Source of the DNA: an uncultured Desulfobacterales bacterium
GTDB lineage: Bacteria; Desulfobacterota; Desulfobulbia; Desulfobulbales; Desulfocapsaceae
Direction of reading: 5' to 3'
Length of the DNA: 64,000 nt
Assembly (NCBI GenBank): GCA_937915545.1
Contig: CALGIJ010000026.1
Span: forward strand, 1-64,000
Shown here: in pieces, positions 8,168-19,357 of the stretch
How the letters are laid out: every line of letters begins with the position of its first letter
Position numbering within the stretch: position 1 is the stretch's first letter
Notes under the pieces: model-generated
Databases searched by the model: none
What the model saw: the letters and a program-made list of their open reading frames with translations, nothing else
What the model was told of the DNA's origin: nothing
Made by a program: the position numbers and the translations under genes

Positions 8168-8386
8168 ATGGCCAGGCAGAAGCTCAAGGCGATAGTGATT
8201 AACCGGGATTGGTGCAAGGGATGTGGCATCTGCGTGCACCTCTGTCCGAAAAAAGTGCTGGAATTGGATGCCAAAGACAAGGCGGTGGCGGTGCGGCCGG
8301 AAGACTGCATCTGCTGCCGGATGTGCGAGCTGCGCTGTCCCGATCTCGCCATCGAGATAGAGACCGAGGAGGGGGACAATGAGTAA
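8168..8386 (+). CDS. korD: 2-oxoglutarate:ferredoxin oxidoreductase, delta (ferredoxin) subunit
   Basis: 72 residues with two CxxCxxCxxxCP motifs (C16-C19-C22-C26 and C47-C50-C53-C57), i.e. a 2[4Fe-4S] ferredoxin-like subunit. It accepts electrons from the TPP/cluster core and passes them to free ferredoxin. ATG with AGAGGGG upstream; its last 8 bases overlap the korA start, so the two are translationally coupled. First gene of korDABC. Confidence 0.93.
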   Translation: MARQKLKAIVINRDWCKGCGICVHLCPKKVLELDAKDKAVAVRPEDCICCRMCELRCPDLAIEIETEEGDNE

Positions 8387-9527
8387 GAAAATACGATTCA
8401 TCCAGGGGAACGAGGCCTGCGTCGAGGGTGCCCTCTATGCCGGACTCGATTTTTACGCCGGCTATCCGATCACGCCATCGACCGAGATCGCCGAACATCT
8501 CTCGGAACGCCTGCCGCAGGTGGGGGGCAAGTTCATCCAGATGGAGGACGAGATCGCCTCGATGTGCGCCATCATCGGCGCCTCGCTGACCGGCAAGAAG
8601 GTCATGACCGCCACCAGCGGCCCGGGCTTCTCCCTCAAGCAGGAGGCCATCGGCTACGCCTGCATGGCGGAAATTCCCTGCGTCATCGCCAACGTGCAGC
8701 GTGGTGGGCCGTCCACCGGCAATCCCACCCATGTCAGCCAGGGAGACATCAACCAGGCGCGCTGGGGCACCCATGGCGACCATGCCATCATCGCCCTCAC
8801 CGCTTCCAACCATCAGGACGTCTTCCGCATCACCGTCGACGCCTTCAACCTCGCCGAGACCTACCGTACCCCGGTAATCCTGCTCTTCGACGAGGTCATC
8901 GGCCATATGCGCGAGAAGCTGGTTATCCCCGAGAAGGGCGAGGTGGAGATCGTCGACCGCCTGCGCACCTCGGTGCCCAAGGACGTCGACTACCATCCTT
9001 ACCTGCCGCGTGAGGATGGCCGCCTGCCGATGTCCGACTTCGGCGGCGAGCATCGCTACAATGTCACCGGGCTGTTCCACGACATGTGGGGCTTTCCCTC
9101 CAACAACCCGAAGATCGTCAACGACCTGCTGCGCCACCTGGTGGACAAGATCGACAACAACGTCCACACCATCACCCGCTACAAGGAGCACTTCCTCGAG
9201 GGGGCCGAGTATATCATGGTCTCCTACGGCTCGTCGGCCCGCTCGGCTATCCACCTCGCCCAGAACCGCCGCAACAAGGGCGAGAAGATCGGCGTCCTGG
9301 AGTTGCAGTCGATCTGGCCCTTCCCCACCGAGCTGGTCAAGGAGAAGTGCGCCAACGCCAAGGCGGTGCTGGTGGTAGAGATGAACATGGGACAGGTGCT
9401 CGCCCAGGTCAAAGCCGCGGTCCGCAACCCCGACCGCGTCTTCCTCGTCAACCGTATCGACGGAAAGCTGATCACCCCAACCGATATCAAACAACTTCTC
9501 CGTGTCATCCAGGGGAGGGGAGTATAA
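8379..9527 (+). CDS. korA: 2-oxoglutarate:ferredoxin oxidoreductase, alpha subunit
   Basis: 382 residues: N-terminal pyrimidine-binding domain with GNEAxxEGAL and YPITPSTEI, the TSGPG motif that contacts TPP/CoA, RGGPSTGNPT, and a C-terminal transketolase-like domain (about 250-370). With KorB it forms the catalytic core that converts 2-oxoglutarate and CoA to succinyl-CoA, CO2 and reduced ferredoxin. The four-gene order (Fd, alpha, beta, gamma) is that of KorDABC; discrimination from 2-oxoisovalerate or indolepyruvate enzymes rests on similarity pattern and the adjacent glutamate dehydrogenase, so the substrate is probable rather than proven. Confidence 0.9.
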   Translation: MSKKIRFIQGNEACVEGALYAGLDFYAGYPITPSTEIAEHLSERLPQVGGKFIQMEDEIASMCAIIGASLTGKKVMTATSGPGFSLKQEAIGYACMAEIPCVIANVQRGGPSTGNPTHVSQGDINQARWGTHGDHAIIALTASNHQDVFRITVDAFNLAETYRTPVILLFDEVIGHMREKLVIPEKGEVEIVDRLRTSVPKDVDYHPYLPREDGRLPMSDFGGEHRYNVTGLFHDMWGFPSNNPKIVNDLLRHLVDKIDNNVHTITRYKEHFLEGAEYIMVSYGSSARSAIHLAQNRRNKGEKIGVLELQSIWPFPTELVKEKCANAKAVLVVEMNMGQVLAQVKAAVRNPDRVFLVNRIDGKLITPTDIKQLLRVIQGRGV

Positions 9528-9528
9528 C

Positions 9529-10338
9529 ATGCCGGTCAAAGACTATTTACGGGAACGGTTTTTCCCGCACATGTGGTGTCCGGGCTGTGGCCACGGCACC
9601 ATTCTCAACGCCCTCATCCATGCCGTCGAGGGTCTGGGCCTCAACAAGAACGAGATCGTCATGGTCTCCGGCATCGGCTGCTCGGCGCGCATCTCCGGCT
9701 ATGTCGATTTCCATTCGCTGCATACCATCCATGGCCGAGCACTGACCTTTGCCACCGGGGTCAAGCTGAGCAAGCCGAACCTCAAGGTGATCGTGCCCAT
9801 GGGCGACGGCGATGCCCTGGCTATCGGCGGCAACCACTTCATCCACGCCGCCCGCCGCAATATCGACATCACCGCCATCGTCATGAACAACCGCATCTAC
9901 GGCATGACCGGCGGACAGTTCTCGCCCCTTTCCGGACCTGGGGTGAAGGCGACCACCGCTCCCTATACGACCATCGACAGCAGCTTCGACGTCGTGCAGC
10001 TGGCCAAGGCCGCCGGGGCCTCCTTCGTCGCCCGTTCCACCGCCTTCCATGTCAAGGAGGCCACCGAGATGCTCACCAAGGCCATCACCCACAAGGGTTT
10101 TTCGGTGGTGGAGATCCTCTCGCAGTGCCCGACCCATTTCGGGCGCAAGAACAAAGAGGGCGATGCCGTCAATATGCTCAATCTCTACAAAGACAACACC
10201 GCCAAACTCGGTTCCAAGGCCCTGGAGGAGAAGCCCCACCTCATCCCCCGCGGCATCTTCGTCGACAGCGAGCGTCCGGAGTATTGCGAGGAGTATGACA
10301 AGATCATCGCTGCAGCCATGAAGGAGAAGGCATCATGA
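9529..10338 (+). CDS. korB: 2-oxoglutarate:ferredoxin oxidoreductase, beta subunit
   Basis: 269 residues. TPP-binding subunit: WCPGCGHG near residue 17, GIGCSARISGY, HGRALTFATGxK, and the GDGDALAIGGNH ... MNN TPP/Mg motif. Start taken at ATG 9529, which has AGGGGAGGGG about 8 nt upstream; a GTG at 9502 in frame lies inside korA and is less likely. It follows korA by one base and overlaps korC by 4 (ATGA). Confidence 0.93.
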   Translation: MPVKDYLRERFFPHMWCPGCGHGTILNALIHAVEGLGLNKNEIVMVSGIGCSARISGYVDFHSLHTIHGRALTFATGVKLSKPNLKVIVPMGDGDALAIGGNHFIHAARRNIDITAIVMNNRIYGMTGGQFSPLSGPGVKATTAPYTTIDSSFDVVQLAKAAGASFVARSTAFHVKEATEMLTKAITHKGFSVVEILSQCPTHFGRKNKEGDAVNMLNLYKDNTAKLGSKALEEKPHLIPRGIFVDSERPEYCEEYDKIIAAAMKEKAS

Positions 10339-10880
10339 ACCGCATACGCTTGGTATTTTCAGGCTCTGGCGGCCAGGGGGTGATTACCGCGGCGATCATC
10401 CTCGCCGAGGCCGCCGTCATCCACGAGGGCCTCAACGCCACCCAGTCGCAGAGCTATGGCGCGGCGGCGCGGGGCGGCTCGACCCGCAGCGACGTCATCA
10501 TCTCCGACAAGGAAATCAACTTTCCCGGGGTCACCCAGCCCAATATTCTCGTCTGCCTCACCCAGGACGCCTACAACACCTACTCGTCGATCATCCGTCC
10601 CGGCGGCACCCTGCTCACCGACAGTCGCTTCGTGCAGACCACCCGCAAGGTCGACGCCAAGCAGATCGAGCTGCCGATGTACGAGGCGGTGATGGAGAAG
10701 GTCGGCAAGCCGGTGGTGTTCAACATCTGCGTGCTCGGCACCCTCATCGGCATCACCGAGATCCTCAAGCCGGAGTCGGTGATGGCCGCCGTCGCCGACC
10801 GCGTGCCCAAGGATTTCCTGACCATGAACAACCGGGCCTTCGATATCGGCCTGGTTCTCGGCTCGCAGTACCGCCGCTGA
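10335..10880 (+). CDS. korC: 2-oxoglutarate:ferredoxin oxidoreductase, gamma subunit
   Basis: 181 residues, the usual length. GSGGQGVITAA at the N terminus is the nucleotide/CoA-binding glycine loop of gamma subunits; AAARGGSTRSDVIIS and the NxxxLG region follow. The gamma subunit completes the CoA site. It overlaps korB by ATGA. A strong hairpin lies 28 bp after its stop and before the glutamate dehydrogenase gene. Confidence 0.92.
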   Translation: MNRIRLVFSGSGGQGVITAAIILAEAAVIHEGLNATQSQSYGAAARGGSTRSDVIISDKEINFPGVTQPNILVCLTQDAYNTYSSIIRPGGTLLTDSRFVQTTRKVDAKQIELPMYEAVMEKVGKPVVFNICVLGTLIGITEILKPESVMAAVADRVPKDFLTMNNRAFDIGLVLGSQYRR

Positions 10881-10908
10881 TTGGCGGCATCGCTCCCCTG
10901 TTCACCCG

Positions 10909-10945
10909 ACGGCCCTTTCTCCCCATGGTGGGGAAAAAGGGCCGT
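10909..10945 (+). terminator. Hairpin between korC and glutamate dehydrogenase
   Basis: ACGGCCCTTTCTCCCC pairs with GGGGAAAAAGGGCCGT around a 4-5-nt loop; the 3' side continues ATCTTCGCTTTCTCTT, only moderately T-rich. It could be a leaky terminator that lowers expression of the downstream gene, or an mRNA-stabilising hairpin. Confidence 0.6.
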
Positions 10946-10986
10946 ATCTTCGCTTTCTCTTGTCCATACCTCATGGAGGAGCAGCC

Positions 10987-13900
10987 ATGGAATACAGCCC
11001 TGCCCAGGATTGTGCCGCCAGCAAAGGCGCGGCGATCATTGCCAAAGCGGAGAGCGTCGGGCTCGATGCGCGGGTACTTTACGAAGCGGTGGTCGACCTG
11101 TCTTCGGAAGGCCTGATTACCGCCAACTGCCTCAATCTCGCCGCGGGCATCCTCCTTCAGGACCTCGGCCTGCCCAAGTACTTCTTCACCAACCTGCACA
11201 AGGCGCCGCTGGCCAGTCTGCTCAAGTCCATCGCCATCTCGCTGAAGATCGTCGATGGTCAGGTCACCCTCGACGGCAGCGTCGCGCAGATCGACTTCGA
11301 AGCCCCCCAGGAGGGCACGGTGCAGTGGGTGCGCATCGCCACCGAGGACACCCGCGACAGCATGGAGACCCTGCTCGAGCGCCGCCTCGCCGGTCACCGC
11401 CGCGAGTACTACTTCAGCCCGGAGAGCAAATACTTCACCTATATCATCCGCCCGGAGATGGTGGCCGATTATCCCCGCGAAGTCTTCGAAAAATCGCGCT
11501 TTCTCTTCTCCGTCGCCGGTGACTACCATGTGACCCCGGAGGCGACGAGAAGGCGCTACGAGAAGTTCCTGCGCGAGAGCGAGCAATCCATCGTTCCCCT
11601 GGTCGGGGTGTTCAACCTCCCCGAGAGTGGTGAAACCCGGCTGATGTTCAACTCCGACTTCGCCTCGCCGCAGCTGCCGGTGCTGCGCCGCATCCTCGCC
11701 GACCATGGCCTGGTACTGCAGCGCGCCTACTGGGAGCCCTATCTCGGACAGGCCTCGGTGTCGTCGTCGATCTGCACCCTCTATGTCGGCGGGGAGCTGA
11801 CGAGGCGGCAGGAGGAAGGAGTCATCGCCGACCTGCGCGCCTTCCTCTCCTTCGCCGTCGGCCCCATCACCCGGCTCTACCTGGCCGGCCGCCTCTCCTT
11901 CAAGGAGATGCTCTTCGCCGGCAATGCCATCGATTTCGCCCACCTCTTCATCTTCAAGGAGAGCGAAAACATCACCGACCGCGAGATCCTCGAGAACCTC
12001 ACCAGCAAGGACCAGCGCGAGGCCTTTGCCAAGCGGGTGCACACCTCCAACAAGTCTACCTACACCTCGCGGCTGATTCTCGATACCGTCGCCGACAACC
12101 CCGATCTCGTCTCCTTCCTCTACCAGCTCTTCGAGCGCAGGTTTTCGCCAGGGGCGGAGCGGCCGCTGGGCGAGGCGGAGCTTGCCGACAAGCTCGCCGA
12201 GTTCGAGAAGACGACCGCCTCGCGCTTTCTCGATTTCCCCTTGGGCTACGAGATTTTCAGGTTCATCTGCAAGCTGATCACCTGCACCCTGAAGACCAAC
12301 TTCTATAAGAAGGAGAAGCGCTCCTTCGCCTTCCGCTTCGACAACCGCATTCTCGACCCGCTGGTCTTCAGCCGCTTCGTCTTCGGGGTGTTCTTCGTCA
12401 ACGGCCACTACAGCAGCGGCACCCACCTGCGCGCCGCCGATATCGCCCGCGGCGGGCTGCGCCTTATTCGCGTCTCCCGTGCCAACTACGACACCGAGTT
12501 GGATAACGCGGTGCTGCTCAACTACGCCCTGGGTCCCAAGGCGCAGCGCCTCAAGCACAAGGATATCTGCGAGAGCGGCTCCAAAGGGGTGGTGGTGCCC
12601 CGGCCGGAGTATGCCGGTTACCGTGCCGAGGCCCTGAACGACTACACCGAAGGCATCATGGACCTCATCCTCCCCGACGAGGCGGTCCTCGACCACTACG
12701 GCAAGCCGGAGATGGTCTTTTTCGGTCCGGACGAGGGCACGGCACCGCTCATGGACGATGTCGCCTACAATGCCAAGAAGCGCGGCTACAGGCACTGGCG
12801 CACGCTGACCACCGGCAAGAGCTTCGGCATCCCCCACGATACCTACGGCCTTCTGGCCGGTGGCGAGGCCTTCGGCCTTTACGACCGCGGCGAGGCCGGG
12901 GTGGAACTGCAGGTCGAGGGTGAGACGCGGCTGCTGACCAACGACATGGGCGCCATCTATGATGAGATCGGCGGGCACATCGCCATTTCCGGCATGACCA
13001 CCACCTCGATCATGGGCAGCTTCCGCAGCCTCATCGCCCACTACGGCGAGCGCGAGGAAGAACTCAACCTGATGATGACCGGTGGCCCCGATGGCGACCT
13101 CGGCGCCAACCAGATCCAGTGCTACAAGGGCAAGATCTGCCTGATCATCGATGGCGGCTCGGTGCTCTTCGACCCGGAGGGCTTAGACCGCGAGGCGTTG
13201 ACCAGGCTGGCGATGATGCGCAATTCACGGCCGCGCGTCAACTCCCTCGCCTTTCCGGCCGACAAGCTGAGCAAGAACGGTTTCCGCGTGCCCATCGAAG
13301 CGGGCAACCTCACCCTGCCCGATGGCAGCGTCGTCCGCGACGGGGCCCTCTTCCACCGCAACTTCCTCAGCGACCCCGCCAACCGCAAGTATATCGAGCA
13401 GGCCAACATCCGCGCCTTCATCCCCTGCGGCGGCTTCAAGGACACCATCAACCACGGCAACGTGCGCCAGTTCGTCGAGCTCTTCCGCGAGCTGCGCTTC
13501 ATCGTCGAGGGTGCCAACGTCTTCTTCGACGACGGTTCGCGACGCTATCTCGCCACCGCCACCGACATCAAGCAGATCAAGGACACCACCGCCAACAAGG
13601 GTGGGGTGTTCAGCAGCTCGATTGCCGAGGTGCTGACCGCCTTCCTCCTCCAGGACGGCTACGAGAGCGAACTGCAGGACGAGCCGCGCACCCGCTGGGC
13701 GCTGATCAAGGACATCCTCACCCTGGTCGACCGCTACGCCCGCCTCGAGGCCGGCCTTCTACTCCGTCTCCATGATACCGACCCCTCGGTGCCCTTGTTC
13801 ATGCTGACCGAGCGGAGCAGCGAGGACATCTTCGCCCTGCAGGACCTCCTCGAGGCCCGCCTGCCGGAGATTTTCGCCGCCCCCGGTCTGGTGTGGCGGA

Positions 13901-14133
13901 TCATGGAACACTACGTGCCGCCGGTGCTGCAAGAGAAGCTCGGAGAGGAGCGCATTTTGACCTTGCTTGGCGGCGAAGGTCTGCTGCCTTACCGCGACGC
14001 CATCATTACCAAAAAAATGGCCTCCCTGGCCTACTACCGTTTCGGCGAGAGCTGGCCCGAGTACCTGCGCCAGCTCGACGCCGACTTCATTGCCACCCTG
14101 GAGAAGGTCTTCGCCGCCGCGCCGCGGTCCTGA
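10987..14133 (+). CDS. Large NAD-type glutamate dehydrogenase
   Basis: 1048 residues, so about 115 kDa: much longer than the 450-residue hexameric GDH and shorter than the ~1600-residue L_180 enzymes. The first ~430 residues are the divergent regulatory part; the catalytic region follows with ADIARGGLRLIRVS, KGVVVPRP, a GPDEGTAP motif, KSFGIPHDTYG, GGPDGDLGANQI (dinucleotide fold) and EGANVFFDDGSRR. It interconverts glutamate and 2-oxoglutarate plus ammonia with NAD. Directly downstream of korC, so the product is the substrate of KorDABC. ATG 10987 has GGAGGAG upstream. Ends 13 bp before the convergent TPR-methyltransferase. Confidence 0.9.
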   Translation: MEYSPAQDCAASKGAAIIAKAESVGLDARVLYEAVVDLSSEGLITANCLNLAAGILLQDLGLPKYFFTNLHKAPLASLLKSIAISLKIVDGQVTLDGSVAQIDFEAPQEGTVQWVRIATEDTRDSMETLLERRLAGHRREYYFSPESKYFTYIIRPEMVADYPREVFEKSRFLFSVAGDYHVTPEATRRRYEKFLRESEQSIVPLVGVFNLPESGETRLMFNSDFASPQLPVLRRILADHGLVLQRAYWEPYLGQASVSSSICTLYVGGELTRRQEEGVIADLRAFLSFAVGPITRLYLAGRLSFKEMLFAGNAIDFAHLFIFKESENITDREILENLTSKDQREAFAKRVHTSNKSTYTSRLILDTVADNPDLVSFLYQLFERRFSPGAERPLGEAELADKLAEFEKTTASRFLDFPLGYEIFRFICKLITCTLKTNFYKKEKRSFAFRFDNRILDPLVFSRFVFGVFFVNGHYSSGTHLRAADIARGGLRLIRVSRANYDTELDNAVLLNYALGPKAQRLKHKDICESGSKGVVVPRPEYAGYRAEALNDYTEGIMDLILPDEAVLDHYGKPEMVFFGPDEGTAPLMDDVAYNAKKRGYRHWRTLTTGKSFGIPHDTYGLLAGGEAFGLYDRGEAGVELQVEGETRLLTNDMGAIYDEIGGHIAISGMTTTSIMGSFRSLIAHYGEREEELNLMMTGGPDGDLGANQIQCYKGKICLIIDGGSVLFDPEGLDREALTRLAMMRNSRPRVNSLAFPADKLSKNGFRVPIEAGNLTLPDGSVVRDGALFHRNFLSDPANRKYIEQANIRAFIPCGGFKDTINHGNVRQFVELFRELRFIVEGANVFFDDGSRRYLATATDIKQIKDTTANKGGVFSSSIAEVLTAFLLQDGYESELQDEPRTRWALIKDILTLVDRYARLEAGLLLRLHDTDPSVPLFMLTERSSEDIFALQDLLEARLPEIFAAPGLVWRIMEHYVPPVLQEKLGEERILTLLGGEGLLPYRDAIITKKMASLAYYRFGESWPEYLRQLDADFIATLEKVFAAAPRS

Positions 14134-14145
14134 CCTGCGCAGGGA

Positions 14146-15483
14146 TCAGCACCTGCCGGCGATCTCTTCTTCCTGCCCGTCCGCCCGGACGCGGCCAAAG
14201 AGGAAGAGGTCGCCGGCCAGCCAGTTCCCGTCTTCCTTTCTGATATCGTGATCCTCGCGGGCGAGCACGGCAAAGCCATGCCTGGCGGCGCAGGCGGCGA
14301 GGCTCGCCGGGTCGTGGGCGTATCGCCCCGAGGGCCGCAGGATGTAGCCGGCCCCGTCCTGGCGCGGGCAGCGTTCGATGGAGCAGGCGATGACCGCATC
14401 GTCGTCGGCACGCTGCCTGATGAGAGCAAAGAGCGGTTCGGGGTCCCCCACATAGACCAGCACGTCGGCGGCGACGAAGGCCGCGTAGCGCTCCTCGCCG
14501 TGGCTCAGGAAGTGGAGCAGCTCGTCCTGCTCGAGACGGTCGTAAAGACCCTTTTCGCGGGCGCGTTGGAGCATGAGACGTGAGAGATCGACGCCGCTGA
14601 GCTGCGCGCTCAGGGGGCGGAAAGCCGCCCCGGAGAGGCCGGTGCCGCAGCCAAGGTCGAGGGTGGCGGCAAAGGGCAGTCGGGCGGCGCAGTGGCGGCG
14701 GACCATCTCCGCCAGGGATTCGGGGGCGGTGTAGCCGAGTTTTTTCTGGAGGTGCTCGTCAAAACGCGGGGCGTAGCGGTCAAAGACCTCCTCGACATAG
14801 CGGCGCGGCGCATGGGGCGGGGTGGTGCCGCGCAGGGCGGAGAGCATATGCTCGGCGGCCTGGTGCTGCGGGGCGAGGTGCAGCACCCGCTCCAGCAGCT
14901 CGGCGGCCTTGGCCTCCTTGCGGCGGGCGTTGCACAGGGTGGCGAGGTTGTAGAGGGTGTTGACGTTGTCGGGGTCGAGGGCGACGCTCTGTTCGAGGAG
15001 CGGTTCGGCGGCGGCGAGGTCACCGTGGTCGCTCTCGAGGACCGCGAGGTTGTTGAGGGCGGCGGGGTACTCGGGGAAAAGGCGCAGGGCCTTGTGGAGG
15101 AGTGTGCGGGCGGTGAGACTGTCCCCCTGCTGGTGGAGGAGCTTGCCAAGATTGTTGAGGATCTTCGGGTGGTCGGGAAAGAGCGTCGTGGCCTGCTGGT
15201 AGGTCGCCAGTGCCTCCGCAAGCTTGCCGCCGGCTTCGAGAATGGCGCCGAGGTTGAGGTGCGCCCCGGGGTTGTCGGGCGCCAAGGCCAGGCCCTGCCG
15301 GGCGTAACTTTCCGCTTCCTGCAGCTTGCCCAGGTCGCGGCAGACGATGGCCAGATTGGCGAGGACGTTGCCGTTGTCCGGCAGGTGCGTGAGTATCTGC
15401 CGATAGCGTTCTTCCGCCTCGTGCAGCAGCCCACGCTGGTGCAGTTGAACGGCTTCGGCGAACAGGTGCTGCAGTTGCGACAT
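14146..15483 (-). CDS. TPR-repeat SAM-dependent methyltransferase
   Basis: 445 residues. Residues 1-215 are at least six TPR units (NxGxxL...A...ALxLxP periodicity), and 225-445 a class I methyltransferase with the SAM motif LDLGCGTG at 276-283, an acidic motif II (LSGVDLS) and a motif with VAADVLVYVG. The target is unknown; TPR-methyltransferases of this layout occur in many Proteobacteria and are often proposed to modify proteins or cell-surface molecules. ATG 15483 with GGAGGTGG upstream. Convergent with glutamate dehydrogenase, downstream of the histidine kinase gene. Confidence 0.88.
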   Translation of the reverse strand: MSQLQHLFAEAVQLHQRGLLHEAEERYRQILTHLPDNGNVLANLAIVCRDLGKLQEAESYARQGLALAPDNPGAHLNLGAILEAGGKLAEALATYQQATTLFPDHPKILNNLGKLLHQQGDSLTARTLLHKALRLFPEYPAALNNLAVLESDHGDLAAAEPLLEQSVALDPDNVNTLYNLATLCNARRKEAKAAELLERVLHLAPQHQAAEHMLSALRGTTPPHAPRRYVEEVFDRYAPRFDEHLQKKLGYTAPESLAEMVRRHCAARLPFAATLDLGCGTGLSGAAFRPLSAQLSGVDLSRLMLQRAREKGLYDRLEQDELLHFLSHGEERYAAFVAADVLVYVGDPEPLFALIRQRADDDAVIACSIERCPRQDGAGYILRPSGRYAHDPASLAACAARHGFAVLAREDHDIRKEDGNWLAGDLFLFGRVRADGQEEEIAGRC

Positions 15484-15547
15484 GGGCCACCTCCGCGATG
15501 GGGAAAAAACTCGCCCCATCCTACCACAGAGGGTGGTCTTCCCGCCG

Positions 15548-17788
<2,241 letters not shown>

Positions 17789-18256
17789 ATCGAAAACCGG
17801 GTGCTGAGGCGGTAGCGCGGCCGTGCGCAGACATTGCTGCGAATGGATTTATCTTAGCAGAAATGGGCGGCGAGATGAAGGAAGGGGGAACATTTTCCTG
17901 AAAAAGTGGTCTTGCTGGGGAAGACGCGGCAGTGATGCTGCGGTATGCGCGGACGAGGGACATGGCATGTGATGAACGAGGCTCCAGAGGCGTGACGGCC
18001 GGTTGGCGAAAAGCGGCGGGTTAGGGACGACGGCTGTGGCGATTGTCCAGGGGGCATGAGGGGGAGTTGCCGCCCATAGCGGAGGCCGGCGGGAAAAGGT
18101 TGCGGCCGTTGCGGCCTGCGACCGGGTATGGTAGGGTGCCCACCGGCTCCGCACCCCCTGCCGACGATGGGTCTCCGGGGATGGGTAACCCAGCCTGCCG
18201 GGTCATGGTTCACTGCAGTGGGAGCGTTTCCGGCAGCAGTGAAGGGAGAGATCGTC
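17789..18256. other. Divergent intergenic region with structured leader
   Basis: 468 bp between the hybrid kinase (minus) and the EamA transporter (plus). No credible gene. The plus-strand half nearest the transporter contains several hairpins (listed as a leader). No strong -35/-10 pair was found for either direction. Confidence 0.4.
18134..18236 (+). promoter_or_regulatory. Structured 5' leader of the EamA transporter gene
   Basis: Three potential stems in sequence: GGGTGC/GCACCC (18134-18139 with 18151-18156); a GGGTAACCC element near 18183-18191; and CTGCCGG/CCGGCAG (18195-18201 with 18230-18236) enclosing the palindrome CACTGCAGTG. The last stem ends about 8 nt before the ribosome binding site GGGAG, so its folding could affect initiation. 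I compared it from memory with TPP, cobalamin, guanidine, ZTP, c-di-GMP and fluoride riboswitches and saw no match. Confidence 0.4.
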
Positions 18257-19168
18257 ATGCCGTTTCTCGGGGAAGCCACCGCACTCGCCACGGTGTTCTG
18301 CTGGACCTTCAGCGTCCAGTTCTTCGCCGCCGCGTCACGCCGCGTCGGAGTGATTCCGGTCAATATCATCCGTCTGGCGGTGGCCCTGGTGTTCTTCACC
18401 CTGACCCTGTGGATACGGGATGGTTCCGCCGTGCCGCTCCACTTTCCCCCCCACGCCTGGTGGTACCTCGGCCTCTCCGGAGTAGTCGGCTTCTTTATCG
18501 GCGATATCTTCCTCTTCAAGGCCCTGGTGGAACTCGGGCCCCGGGTGGCGATGCTCATCCAGAGCCTCGCCGCCCCCAGTGCGGCGCTGCTCGGCTGGCT
18601 CTTTCTCGGCGAGACGTATGTCCTGCGCCAGTGGCTGGGGATGGCCGTGGCCCTGTTCGGCGTGGCCCTGGTCATTGTCGAACGGGGCGGCCCGCGTCCA
18701 CCGGGCAAAGGGAGCGCGCCGGCTATCACCTTGCTCGGGGTGGGCAGCGGCCTCCTCGGTATGGGCGGCCAGGCGGTGGGCACCATCCTCAGCAAGACCG
18801 GCATGCAGGTCGCGGATGGCTATCTCGACGCCTTTGCCGCCACGGAGATCCGCGCCATGGCCGCCTTTGCCTGCTTTGCCGCCTATTTCACCCTTACCGG
18901 CAAGTGGCGCAGTGTCGCCAGTGCCCTGAACGATGGCCGTGCCGTGCTCTACACCTCGTGCGGGGCGCTGTTCGGCCCCTTTCTTGGCGTGTCGTTCTCC
19001 CTCCTGTCCTTGCATTACCTCAGCAGTGGCGTCGCCTCGACCTTTTTCGCCCTGGTGCCGGTGTGCATCATTCCCTTCTCCGTCTACCTCCATAAAGAGT
19101 ACGTCTCCTTGCGGGCGGTGCTCGGGGCGTGTATCGCCGTTGGCGGGGTGTGGATGCTGTCGCTCTAG
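18257..19168 (+). CDS. EamA/DMT-family transporter
   Basis: 303 residues with about ten hydrophobic segments in two repeated EamA halves (1-145 and 160-303); the GxxxxGWLxLGE motif at the end of the first half is typical. Members export or import metabolites such as amino acids, sugars or purines; the substrate here cannot be told. ATG 18257 has GGGAG 8 nt upstream. The gene is alone on its strand behind a structured leader. Confidence 0.88.
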   Translation: MPFLGEATALATVFCWTFSVQFFAAASRRVGVIPVNIIRLAVALVFFTLTLWIRDGSAVPLHFPPHAWWYLGLSGVVGFFIGDIFLFKALVELGPRVAMLIQSLAAPSAALLGWLFLGETYVLRQWLGMAVALFGVALVIVERGGPRPPGKGSAPAITLLGVGSGLLGMGGQAVGTILSKTGMQVADGYLDAFAATEIRAMAAFACFAAYFTLTGKWRSVASALNDGRAVLYTSCGALFGPFLGVSFSLLSLHYLSSGVASTFFALVPVCIIPFSVYLHKEYVSLRAVLGACIAVGGVWMLSL

Positions 19169-19357
19169 GAGAGGGGTTCCCCTGGCGTCTGGGCTGTATG
19201 GCTCCCTGACCTTTACCGCCGTTGAGCGGCGCAGACAAACAGCCATTGTTTCCCCGGCGGGGATGAGCTACCTTAAACAAGGTGGGGCATCACTCCCGCC
19301 GCAGCGGCGCCGGTAACGGCACCATCCCCCTTTACCACGAGACCAGAAGGCTAGACC

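Noticed and set aside
10765..13041. 758-codon antisense open frame opposite glutamate dehydrogenase
   Set aside because: High GC content at third positions of the sense gene creates long antisense frames; the sense gene has clear family motifs and a ribosome binding site.
18134..18236. Known riboswitch (TPP, cobalamin, guanidine, c-di-GMP, ZTP, fluoride)
   Set aside because: None of the conserved core sequences I know for these classes is present; kept only as a structured leader.
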